DNA of 64,000 nucleotides from Dipodascopsis uninucleata var. uninucleata (Eukaryota; Ascomycota; Lipomycetes; Lipomycetales; Lipomycetaceae): assembly GCA_030568195.1 (NCBI GenBank), contig JAJLTO010000003.1:704501-768500 (forward strand), in the 5' to 3' direction. This document shows positions 45,652-55,594 of the stretch, piece after piece. Position numbers and translations under genes: made by a program. Every line of letters starts with the position of its first letter. Within the stretch, counting starts at the first letter, position 1. The notes below the pieces were generated by a model. It did not search any database. It was not told where the DNA came from and worked only from the letters and a program-made list of their open reading frames with translations.

Positions 45652-45689
45652 GTATCTTTGAATTATTAATTTTGATAATTCAAAGATAC
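45652..45689. repeat. Perfect 15-bp inverted repeat with 8-nt loop
   Basis: Arms GTATCTTTGAATTAT (45652-45666) and ATAATTCAAAGATAC (45675-45689) are exact reverse complements around TAATTTTG. It lies about 600 bp upstream of the bZIP start codon. It could form an RNA hairpin in a long leader or be a protein-binding dyad. Confidence 0.85.
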
Positions 45690-46282
45690 CAAGGCAATTT
45701 TTTGATCGATTAGAGCAAACGACGCAAGATCAATAGAGATTTGAGTCAGTTCTAGAGAATTTACTGCACTTGGACAGCTCATAAAAGTCTTGTTCGTTAT
45801 ATCAGAGAATAAGATACGAGATCATTTTCTTTATTTAGAGCTACTATATTTATATATTCTTATTGTCTAGTCTGGATTTTAAGTATTTTTGGTGAGTGAG
45901 TGATTCTTCGTTTTCTTTTTGACAAGTTGATCTTAGTGTGAATTTATTGCAATCTTTGTTTCAATTCGCTGCATTTCCCCAAGACTCCAGTTTCTTGAAA
46001 TGAATGGGTTAGTTTGGAAGAGCAGTTGAGACCTTGTGTACGGCTACAAGATTTTGAGTACTTTTGCTATGGTGCTGGTGGAGCCAGATTATGGAATTGC
46101 TGCCAAGAAGGAACTTGAAATGATGGATTAATTCAAAATAATAACGCATTATGGATGAGTTAAATATGTTACAAATGATAGTGTATAATATTTCTGTGGT
46201 GTAATATACTGACTTGTTTGTATTATAGCTTATAATCGTGCTTAGCTGAGCATAACTTAAATACTTTTTGATATTCGACAAT

Positions 46283-47770
46283 ATGACGGGAGGGTCACCT
46301 CACTCAAATACGGCGGCTACGTCTCCGAGTTCTGCAAATAACCGTGAAAATCGGGGTTCATCGTTCGAAGAAGGTTCGTCCTATGGAAATGCAACACGAT
46401 CAAAATTTGATTTAGAGCCGAATCCTTTCGAGCAATCTTTTGCTTCGAAGGAAGGAACTCCGACATCTTCGAGTAAGGCTGTATTGCCACCTGTCGCCTC
46501 GATTACATCTCCTTCATCTCTTATTAATTCGGGGTCCAATTCAGGATTCAATTGGGGAATAAACAGTCTCAGATCTGGCCCTTTATCGCCTGCGATGCTG
46601 CAAGGACCACAAACCGCTGCTGCTATGGCTTTTGTTGACAGTCACTTAAGAACTGGACTAACTCCCAATGAGTCAGGAATACGAACTGGCCTAACGCCAG
46701 GTGGTAGTGGTTCTATATTTCCCGCACCAAGTCCTACTACTGCTGCACTATTTGGCCTTGTCCCTCAGACTCCCAATGGACTACAAGCTTCATCTTTTCC
46801 TCAGACCCCACAGCCTATAGATCATACAACAGCAACTAGCCAGCCAACAAACCTGTCAGTAACTTCTGGTGCTACTACTTCTACTGTGGCTGCAGCACTG
46901 CCAGTCTCGACTCCTTCTGTATCGAATTCATCATCCGCTACATATCCAGGTCAGGCGATATTATCTAACCAAACAGATCGTCATCTGCAGGTACCAAATA
47001 ATCAGGCAAATTCTTTGAACCAAAATCACAAACAGGAGCCTTTCGCAGATTCAGCCAGTGCTGCCGCAAATGGTCTGTTTATGCTAAGTCAGAGTCAACA
47101 GCAAGCTGCTCAGACTTCTGCACGTAAAGATGCTTTAGCTTCTACTACTTCTGATGAGAATACTGCTCCAAATGACATACGTACCGATAAACGTAAGAAT
47201 AATAATTTGGGTGGACGAAAAGGGAATCGGAAGGCTGATAATGAAAGCATGATAAACAATAAGCGCAGAAAAACTATGGCCAGAAATGATTCAGCTACTC
47301 CTTCCGTTAAGGGAGAAGATGATTATGGCAGTGACACTCAAAATAAGTCAGAGAGTTCAACTGGAAGTTCAAACTCGAAGAATGATAACAAAAAGATGAC
47401 GGATGAAGAGAAACGAAAGAACTTCTTGGAGAGGAACCGTGTTGCTGCGTTGAAGTGCCGTCAAAGAAAGAAACAATGGCTCGCTAATCTCCAGGCCAAA
47501 GTTGAATATTACGGCAACGAGAATGATGCTCTTAACGCTCAGGTTACTGCTTTGAGAGAGCAAGTTGTCAGCTTGAAGGCTTTATTACTTTCTCATAAAG
47601 ACTGTTCAACATCTCGGGCACTACCGCCAGGACAGGACCCTATTAACATTGCCCTTGGACAAGATTTTGTCGCTGGATTACAAGCCGGTATTGGGCAACC
47701 ACAGTCTGGTGTTCCTGGATTGGGTCAATCTGTTATGCCTAATATGGCCGGAGCCAGACGATATTTATAG
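46283..47770 (+). CDS. ATF1: Atf1/CREB-type bZIP transcription factor
   Basis: Single frame of 495 residues from the ATG at 46283. The bZIP lies at about residues 375-440: RKNFLERNRVAALKCRQRKK is the ATF/CREB-type basic region, followed by a leucine zipper (WLANLQAKVEYYGNENDALN, then VTALREQVVSLKALLLSH). FDLEPNPFEQSFA (42-54) matches the OSA motif of fungal Atf1/AtfA proteins. The middle, PLSPAMLQGPQTAAAMAF and the paired RTGLTPNESG/RTGLTPGGSG, resembles the HRA region. The rest is Ser/Thr/Gln-rich, with Ser-Pro and Thr-Pro sites suitable for a stress MAP kinase. Atf1 factors bind TGACGT-type sites downstream of Sty1/Hog1. NKRRKTMAR near 330 is a possible import signal. The upstream region is long and hairpin-bearing, suggesting leader control. 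Confidence 0.93.
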   Translation: MTGGSPHSNTAATSPSSANNRENRGSSFEEGSSYGNATRSKFDLEPNPFEQSFASKEGTPTSSSKAVLPPVASITSPSSLINSGSNSGFNWGINSLRSGPLSPAMLQGPQTAAAMAFVDSHLRTGLTPNESGIRTGLTPGGSGSIFPAPSPTTAALFGLVPQTPNGLQASSFPQTPQPIDHTTATSQPTNLSVTSGATTSTVAAALPVSTPSVSNSSSATYPGQAILSNQTDRHLQVPNNQANSLNQNHKQEPFADSASAAANGLFMLSQSQQQAAQTSARKDALASTTSDENTAPNDIRTDKRKNNNLGGRKGNRKADNESMINNKRRKTMARNDSATPSVKGEDDYGSDTQNKSESSTGSSNSKNDNKKMTDEEKRKNFLERNRVAALKCRQRKKQWLANLQAKVEYYGNENDALNAQVTALREQVVSLKALLLSHKDCSTSRALPPGQDPINIALGQDFVAGLQAGIGQPQSGVPGLGQSVMPNMAGARRYL

Positions 47771-49127
47771 GGTCTGGTTTTTTTCCTTATTTCTTAACAG
47801 ATGTTTATATAATGTGTTCTTTTTGATTTTGATTGCAACATCGGAGTGTGGAATTGTTCGGTTTGGGTGCATGCATTTTATTCAAACCAGAAAGCTTTCC
47901 TCGACTTAAGGGCCTTTCATTTGTGATATGTGTGTATTATGGGAGCAAAGGCGAAGGGGGAAAAGCTATTGTTTCGTGTTATGATTATGATGATTTGAAA
48001 GAAAGTCAATGGAGGGACTGAAAGTTTAAAAATGATAAGGACTCATTTGATATGTTCCTGGTGTTCTACTTTCTCTCGCTTATGGATTTTCTATCAATAT
48101 TTTTTTCTTCTCCAAAATATTTGTCACTATTACCATTATTATGATTACTGTCACTATTATTACTGTCATTGTTATCATTATCGTTGTTAAATTATTGCTT
48201 TGTTAATATCTTGTCGATAATTGTTGGTAGTTTTTTATGTTCTCTTCGATTTCTATCTAATTTCACATTTGTTTATTATGCCACTGATCCCTTGTTTTTA
48301 TAATGACCATGCTAGTTAGTTCATGACGAGCCGATGATCTTGTCTCGATTATTATGTTTCTGAATTATTTAGCCATTTTTTTGTTAGCTTTACAAGAAAG
48401 ACCTTGACCTAGCTTACGAAAGTTTGTTCGGATTTTATATACAACTAAAAGCGAAAAAAAGACTGTTTCTGATTTTCTACCTCTGTTACGTCCTTTAATT
48501 ATATACTTTTGACCTCTTTCCCATAGAATTGTATGATTTCTACTGAGGGTTTGTTATAGATATTACATTGGTCGTGTGTAGCTATGTATCTCACTCTAGA
48601 AAACGCTTTAGTACTGTCATGCCTTAACTATATGCATCGTTTATATGTTTTTAAATTAATTGATCCAGCGACTAGTATTTTCTCAACGAAATATCATGTC
48701 CAAAGTTTTGTTATAATCTTAACAATATAGCGGCTATCTGCTGCTAATGAGTACTGGTAGACTGGAGTAATTATCCTTAAAGCTTATGTAACACTGACGT
48801 GTTCATCGTTATCAATAATAGGGTTATTTTACACAACTGCATCCAAGGTACGTTTTTGCTTTAGCTTTTCGTAGATCATCAAAATTTCTAGTTAGTAAAT
48901 GGATTATGCGGCTGTTTCTTGGGCCATATCCACAAGTAAAATATTCATTCTTATTGACTGAAGTTTTCCAATACTTCTAAGGTGGGCCAATGGTTTTCTA
49001 AAGGAACTTTCGTAGTTTGCAACCTTGAAGGAGCTCGATATTTTTGTATACACTCCGATCATCACACCTTTATTTTACGGCTGAGACCATTGGATAACTA
49101 CGAATATCACAGAGCGAGCTATAAAAG
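47771..49127. other. Intergenic region, bZIP 3' UTR and DysF gene promoter
   Basis: AT-rich. Degenerate TTA/TCA/TAT trinucleotide repeats occupy 48122-48190. An imperfect CRE-like palindrome AACACTGACGTGTT lies near 48790-48803. No gene seen. Confidence 0.5.
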
Positions 49128-51320
49128 ATGAGCTCTCTATTTCAGGCTATTACACGGCCTGCCGATGATTTCTTAGAAGTCAGAAGTAGTATGATGAAAG
49201 GCAGAAAAGAGAGCTCAAAAATCAAAACTAAGAAGGGATTCCACAAGATTACATTGATTGACCACACGACAGAAGATAACGAGCATGCGGAAAATACTCA
49301 TGAGAACAATGGTGCGGGATCTGATACTGTTAATATAGAAGGGCCTTCACAAGAAGTGATAGGCCATAGTAATGATGTCGCGAGCCATTATGAAGATGAT
49401 CAAAGAAAAAGGCAGAAACTGGCTCACGAACAGCCTAATGCGGTTTTAAAATCAAAGGTGATTGGAGATTCAGAGCAAAGCAAGCCTTTGAACGAAGAGC
49501 CTGCCGCTGTTCGCTTGTTAACGGGCAATGAGTCAAACGATAGACATGAAGAAGGGAATGTGACCGTGCGAAATAACTCTGAAGACAATAACAATGGTAA
49601 TGATAGTGTGAATGGGGATGGTTCGACAGATACAGATTCTCTCGCAGATTTGACGCCTCAGAGTTCAAGCGAATATTCACCTCTACTTGGATCTTTGGGA
49701 CCTAGAGGTAAAATGAAAGATAGAACTTGTATGACTTATACTTCATCTTACATCTCTGGCATATTTTATAATGTGTGTTGTTGCATGTGTCTGTCAAACG
49801 ACAGCAAAAGCAGCGATTCTACATACGGCGAACGTCTATATAATCAGTTTGCAAATTCCTCTCACAATACACATCATGGATATTCGGCTATTCCAAACAT
49901 AACTCCTCAGTATAAACTGAAGAATACGGATTCTAGTGAGAGTTCTAGACTACCTAATGGCGTTTTTTCGAGCGATCCGAATGTCAAGTACGACACATTG
50001 TATGAAAATCAAAGAGGACTTGTTGCCTTCGGAACGCCGTTTTTTTCCAAGAATAGTCTTTTAAATTTTGATCCGCCTGCTTGGGTTGATGCGAATTTCA
50101 ACTATTCTCCTGTTGATATTCTATCTGCTCCAGTACCAGATCCCTCATGGAAATGGGTGTGGCGCACGTGGTATGTTGACATGACCGGTGATGTTGATGA
50201 TCAAGGTTGGTCATACTCTCTCAATTTCAGCTCTTCTAGCTGGCATGGATCTCACATTTGGTTTCATTCTCTTGTTCGCCGACGAAGATGGATCCGAAAG
50301 CGCTGCCGCATTCCTCAGGGTGAAGAAGATAAAGAAATCATTGGGCCTGACATGTTGGGAAAGCCGAGAGTTAGGTCAGTTATGGAAGGTCATGCGCAAG
50401 AATACTTTGCAGTTCAATCACGGAGGGCTAGACCGCGTACTGATCCTCGAAATAAGCTCAGTATTTTGAGAGAAACTAGCGATGATGAGGACACAGATTC
50501 TAGTTTACTGAGCGATGACGAGGACAGTGGTGAAAAAGCATCATCTGAATTTTCCATGGCCTCATTATTACGTCGTTTGCGAAAATCTAGACTTGACCGA
50601 GAGAAGATAGAAGCTGTGGAGAAGTTTACTAACAAAGGGGGAGAGGATATTGTACTTCTTTCCAACTTCATGCATGAGATTTTATCATTTCTGATCTTCC
50701 AAGAGTCAAGACGTGAATTGTTACGCTGCTTATTATTTTCTTATAGGCAGCTTCGTGATGCAGACGAGTGTAGACGGCGGAACAAGAATGTTAATGGTCA
50801 TCAACATGAACCCGCTGGCAGTACGATATTTCAGCATCCTGGCCATTCAGTTATCAACACAAACCAGCTTTCTAATCGTGAATTACGTCGTAGACGGAAG
50901 GCTCTTCATGATGCCATCGTCATAGCTAAGAATGAGATTCTAAAGTTGGATTACTATAGCGATAGAAAAGTGTCTACAAAAGAATACGCGAAGGCGGGAC
51001 TGAACCTTGATGATATTGAAATAACCATGTCTAAAGAACCAAGACAGAACGATATTTTGAAGCATGAACTTGAGAAAATTGATTTGGAGTCGGTTCCTGA
51101 TGCTGAAAATGACATGGAAGATACGAATGATGCGAATAAACAACAAGATATAGGAGCAGTCAATTCAGATGACGATGCAAAAACAATTACACAAGTGGAT
51201 TATGATGACGGGGAAGATTCACGGAAATTGCCGGGTCCAGTATCAGAATCAAATTTGGCAACTAGGTCAGCAGGGCGTGTTCCTTTGGGAGACTTTGATA
51301 ATAGACAGAAGGCATTATAA
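49128..51320 (+). CDS. DysF-domain protein (Mug65/Spo73-like)
   Basis: Single frame of 730 residues. Residues about 300-395 hold a split DysF region: YDTLYENQRGLVAFGTPFFS and FDPPAWVDANFNYSP, then PDPSWKWVWRTWYVDMTGD, DDQGWSYSLNFSSSSWHG and VRRRRWIRKR, with the ordered Trp and Arg residues that mark DysF. In fungi DysF occurs in peroxins Pex23/Pex30 and in Mug65 (S. pombe) and Spo73 (budding yeast prospore membrane). There are no membrane segments here, so the Mug65/Spo73 branch fits better than the peroxins. Both flanks are long, Asp/Glu/Asn-rich and probably disordered. A Cys cluster FYNVCCCMCLS at about residue 213-223 could be palmitoylated and tether the protein to membrane. A weak coiled stretch lies at 570-620. 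Confidence 0.82.
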   Translation: MSSLFQAITRPADDFLEVRSSMMKGRKESSKIKTKKGFHKITLIDHTTEDNEHAENTHENNGAGSDTVNIEGPSQEVIGHSNDVASHYEDDQRKRQKLAHEQPNAVLKSKVIGDSEQSKPLNEEPAAVRLLTGNESNDRHEEGNVTVRNNSEDNNNGNDSVNGDGSTDTDSLADLTPQSSSEYSPLLGSLGPRGKMKDRTCMTYTSSYISGIFYNVCCCMCLSNDSKSSDSTYGERLYNQFANSSHNTHHGYSAIPNITPQYKLKNTDSSESSRLPNGVFSSDPNVKYDTLYENQRGLVAFGTPFFSKNSLLNFDPPAWVDANFNYSPVDILSAPVPDPSWKWVWRTWYVDMTGDVDDQGWSYSLNFSSSSWHGSHIWFHSLVRRRRWIRKRCRIPQGEEDKEIIGPDMLGKPRVRSVMEGHAQEYFAVQSRRARPRTDPRNKLSILRETSDDEDTDSSLLSDDEDSGEKASSEFSMASLLRRLRKSRLDREKIEAVEKFTNKGGEDIVLLSNFMHEILSFLIFQESRRELLRCLLFSYRQLRDADECRRRNKNVNGHQHEPAGSTIFQHPGHSVINTNQLSNRELRRRRKALHDAIVIAKNEILKLDYYSDRKVSTKEYAKAGLNLDDIEITMSKEPRQNDILKHELEKIDLESVPDAENDMEDTNDANKQQDIGAVNSDDDAKTITQVDYDDGEDSRKLPGPVSESNLATRSAGRVPLGDFDNRQKAL

Positions 51321-52313
51321 TTTAGAAGCTGTAATTAAGACGGATCTAGTCATTTTGAGAGTAATGCTGGCGTAGGTTTGGATTTTCGAGTCTCAGGAGG
51401 TAAAAAGTTTCTAAAGCAACATCGAGGAAAATGGTTCTTGTAAATTCTCTGTCCGCAATTTCTACTTACTTAGCACTGAGGACTTCTGTATTTTTTTATT
51501 TCCTGCCGTGACTGTAAAGTAGAGAATGGTATATCCTAATATTTTAACGAGTTTTGGTCTCTGGCATAGTAGTATAAATTTCAGCTATGGCTGCAAAGAT
51601 TGCATTTTATTATCATCCAGTTAATGATTTATAACGTCTTTGCGACTAAAATAGCTCAGATTTGTTGTCTAATATGTGTTTAGTGATAGCTTCTTCGCTT
51701 CTGTAGATAGACAGAAATTTTGATAGGCAATTTTTGGCTCTAGCTACTATGTTCACTTTCGCGCAATTTAATATTTTGCAATTCACCCAATTAGAGCGAT
51801 ATGACAAAGAACAGCACATGAGTAATTAGGCTATGAACTTAAGGTGGCTAGCTTATGTATACGTGAAAAATCTGCTACAGGCTTGCTGTCAAAATATCGG
51901 TGCTTCAGTTCTCCAAGTTTACAACTTTCATTTAACGGTAATTTGTAAACAGCTAGCGTTGGGAGGGAAACCAACCACGCACATAGTCACCATCAACAAA
52001 CAAAATCTAGGAAATTTTCTTCTTCCCTTCCTTAACTTCTAGTGCTGTTTTAAGTGTGATCGATTTTTTCTTAATACATTATTAATTTATTGCAGAATAC
52101 TTGAATAGCGTGTCTTCACGGCTATTCAAAGCTAATTGTCCAGGTTTTTAATTGCAAGTGTCAAGTGCGTGTTTTGTTCGACAGTCTAATTCTCCATCTA
52201 CGTGCCTTGTCCTATTAATAACACAAAAGAATAATCGGCACCCAAGTACTTACCTGGGCAGTCGTAGCGTACACCAGTCGCTATATCAGTCCAACGACTG
52301 ATAATCGGTGGAA
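51321..52313. other. Intergenic region, DysF 3' UTR and DBF4 promoter
   Basis: No supported gene. Open frame 51833-52042 shows no family feature. Confidence 0.5.
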
Positions 52314-54742
52314 ATGGCCTCGGTATCTTCGCATGTTACTAGCAGGCAATCCATCCCATCGTGCTCGAATGGTAGTGTACGCGGTATGTTGGACACTACA
52401 GTGAATGGACGAGGTAGCGGAACAAAACGATCGCGAACGTTAAGTGTCGGAGGACGCGAATCACCTTCGGGCATGTGTTCTTCGTCTTCATCCACTCCTC
52501 TAGAAGCTACTGCAGTCGGCAATAATGTCAGCACAAGCCATGCAAATGCATGCGAAAGCGGCAAGGAGAAGGTGTATAAAAGGCGACATTTGGATTTTTT
52601 ACGCGGGATTGGAAGTAACAGCTGTAATTCTACCCACGCGCCCCGTTCAAACTACCTTAACAATTCCAACGGTGTTATCGGTGCATCGGCTGTATCAGGA
52701 GGTAGTTCTTCAGCATCTTCAATGGCGCTTGGTTTGGGTACTTCCAATAACGGATCTCCAAATGGTGGTCGTGTGAATACATTAATGGATCCCTTTCGCT
52801 TGCGTGCAAGTTCTTCGATATCGGCGTCTCAACAGACACCATTAAATGCCTTCATGGATCGCTCACGCGATGTCCATGGTAGGTCTTTGCGCGAGCGTGA
52901 AAAAGTATCGTCAAGCCGCGTCAAGGAGAGTATTCGTGAAAGGGAACGCGAAATGATGCAGGAACTTAAGGAGCAGAAGGAGCAACAACAGATCATGCAA
53001 CAAAATATGCAACAATATCAAAATGACGCAACTGAACGTGAAATAGAATCTATTCGATCTTGGCAACGTCAATGGAAGAAGGTTCTTTCGAATAGTTCCT
53101 TCTATTTTGATGGCATAGAGGACTCTGGCAAAGAGAAAGCGAAGAAAGTTTTAATGAATTATGGATCGGTAAGTCGTGCATATATTTGAAGCATGACTAC
53201 TTCTTCCGTGTTCATACTAACATATGGCTATTATAGAGCATCGAAACCTTTTTTCATGGCGACGTGAGTCACGTAATCACTAATCGCCCTCTCAATATGG
53301 CATATCCGTCGACAGACATAATTACACAGGCCAAGCAACGATCTATGAAACTATGGTCCTTTGATAGTATGTAGAAATCATAGTTGATGAAATGTACGTT
53401 TTGCCTTATTTCTAACAAGATATTTCATTAAACAGAGCTTCTACGTTTTCTATCACATCTAGCAGATAATCCTGCGTCTACCGTTCCGGCAGGACCAGCA
53501 TATCCCGCAGCTCATAGTGCGAGAAGCCAGATAGTTCAAAGTGAGGCAAATAATAACTTGTACCGTATGCTACGTGATGAGAAAATAAATGGACCAGCAG
53601 ATAGTGACCCACGCGCTAAGCGTGACGATATTTATTACTTCAAAGGTCCTTATATTTACGTTCGAGACGCGTCTCAATTATATCGGCCAATTATGATTCG
53701 TGAGTATAGCAAAGTTATTGATCCCGAGGCTGGAGACTGGCCGCAATTTCGTCACTCCGGAATTGGAAAATGCCCATTTGTTCATGAATACGTCTCTCGC
53801 AAAACATCTGCTTCACGATTGGATGCTGTTTTAGTTGCCAACACCGTGTCTATGGGAACAGCAGTAAAGCAATCAGTACCTTTGAGTACCACTACATCAA
53901 GATCAAAGCGTGCAGCTACTAATGATTACCAAGTTTTCACTTCTAAAGGTCCCGCTAAAGTGGCTAAAAGCTTAGATAATCAAATAATTGCGGCCAAGGA
54001 TACTCACAGTCAAAAGGCTATAGACGATGCTGGAAGGGAAGAAGAGTTCAGGGAAGAAGGGGATGACGAAGAGGATTGCGTAGACGGAGATGACAGCGAA
54101 ATGAAGGCAATAGAGGAAAATGAAAATTTGAGCCAAAAAGACTATCTGAGTAATCCAATGAAGATTTTAGAACACGAGAAGCAAAATGAGAAACTGAAGG
54201 TAAAAGCGCCTATCACTTCAAGAGATCCTAATGTACGAAAGAAGACTGCATTGACTCCAGTAAGAATGACTTCTGCTCGTGTGAATGCTAGTATGCGCGC
54301 ATACACAGACATTAAACCGAAAAAGTTAACGATGACGCCTGTCACCAAAAAAGCTGGTCATGAGATGATAGCAACCGGTCTTAACATGTCTAATGCTACA
54401 TCTAATATTAAATCCATGACTCAATCCGGAGGCACAGCAAATGGATTATCTGGAAATATTTCCAATGCACAGTCAAAGGAAGTCAATAGCCTGAAACGAA
54501 AGGTCTTTGAACGGAAGATCAGACCGCTTCCAGTACCTCAAGTCGCAGTTAAAAAAAATGCTGTTGCAATCAAAGAGATGCGTCCTGGCTATTGCGAGAA
54601 TTGCAAGGATCGATTTGATGATTTTGACGAGCATGCAAAATCGAGAAAGCATCGTAAATTCGCATTAAATGACGATAATTTTAGAGAACTCGATAACCTC
54701 TTGGTCGAACTTGCTCGCAAGCCACGGCAGCAAGTAGTGTAA
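52314..54742 (+). CDS. DBF4: DBF4/Dfp1/Him1, activating subunit of Cdc7 kinase
   Basis: Three exons, 52314-53168, 53237-53366 and 53436-54742, with introns of 68 and 69 nt, give 763 residues. Dbf4 activates Cdc7, which phosphorylates MCM to fire replication origins. All three motifs are found. The N motif, a BRCT-like segment, spans exons 1-2 (FYFDGIEDSGKEKAKKVL then VSHVITNRPL). The M motif at about 392-440 reads IYYFKGPYIYVRDASQLYRP, IMIREY, then WPQFRHSGIGKCPFVHEY. The C motif, a CCHH zinc finger, is at about 711-745 (GYCENCKDRFDDFDEHAKS, RKHRKFALNDDNF). Between M and C is a long Lys/Glu/Ser-rich linker. RSRDVHGRSLREREKVSSSR and other basic-acidic helical sequence precedes the N motif. The gene is convergent with ABP1. 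Confidence 0.95.
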
Positions 54743-55594
54743 TGCTTTTGAAGCGTGTTAAAGACAACATTTGACCAGTGACAGAGAGTGGAAGACTTCG
54801 CCACACAAATTTGGTTCTAGAATATTACTTTTTTTCTGAAGCTGTATGATGGTATTTATTTATTATCAATTGTCATTGTAATAGTACTATTGTCATAAAC
54901 TGCATCACATGTTTTGAAGTAGAGATGGAATTATTTGAATCGATGATTTCGACTCATATGCCGCTCTCTTTTATCTAAGATCTGACTGTAAATTTGCTGG
55001 AAAAGTCTAATTATTTATTTGTGTCACTTATGTTGCTCTTGATCTGATTTCTATTTCTGCTGTTTTATCAATTTGTGTTAGTTGACTTTTTGCGTTAATC
55101 ATGGTTGATGTTATTTTCCACCTTTGTCTTGTGTCGTGTTTGGTATTACATATTTGACTTTTATTATTAGTCTGTCTATGCTAATATGCATTTACCACTC
55201 TATTTACAGATAACCAGTCTTATTCAGCTGGATGATGAACTATATGTACGAGCTTTCTCTTACTTGCCAGTCAGATTCAGTGACTTGAATTCGTCACAAA
55301 TAGATAGTCGGATTTTGTAAAAGAAAGATCGAGTCAGATTTTAACACTACAGTACAAGATCATTTATTTGTAGTTTGTGATAAAGCAGAAGATAACTATA
55401 GAAATAAATAATCACAAGGCACATGTTAACAAGAAACAAATGGTAGAAACGAAATCTACTAACAAGCTCAACAGTCAAAAAAGTCTTTAAAAAGAATGCC
55501 AGTACATTTTTGCACTGGCCCAAGCGTGTTTCCACTAGTCGACTACACTTGTAATCCATACATCATATCGCGCAAGTTGAAATAGATATGTAGA
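54743..55594. other. Convergent intergenic region
   Basis: 3' UTRs of DBF4 and ABP1, T-rich on one side and A-rich on the other. No gene seen. Confidence 0.55.

Larger units (their letters stand above)
42747..46282. other. 3.5-kb gene-poor stretch upstream of the bZIP gene
   Basis: The first part is T-rich GPC1 3' UTR. A stop-free exon-like stretch with an upstream acceptor lies on the minus strand at 43672-43851. A perfect hairpin lies at 45652-45689. A pyrimidine-rich tract ending in TTTGTCAG (near 45197-45219) could be an intron end in a long 5' leader of the bZIP gene. Other short frames here are not convincing. Confidence 0.4.
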
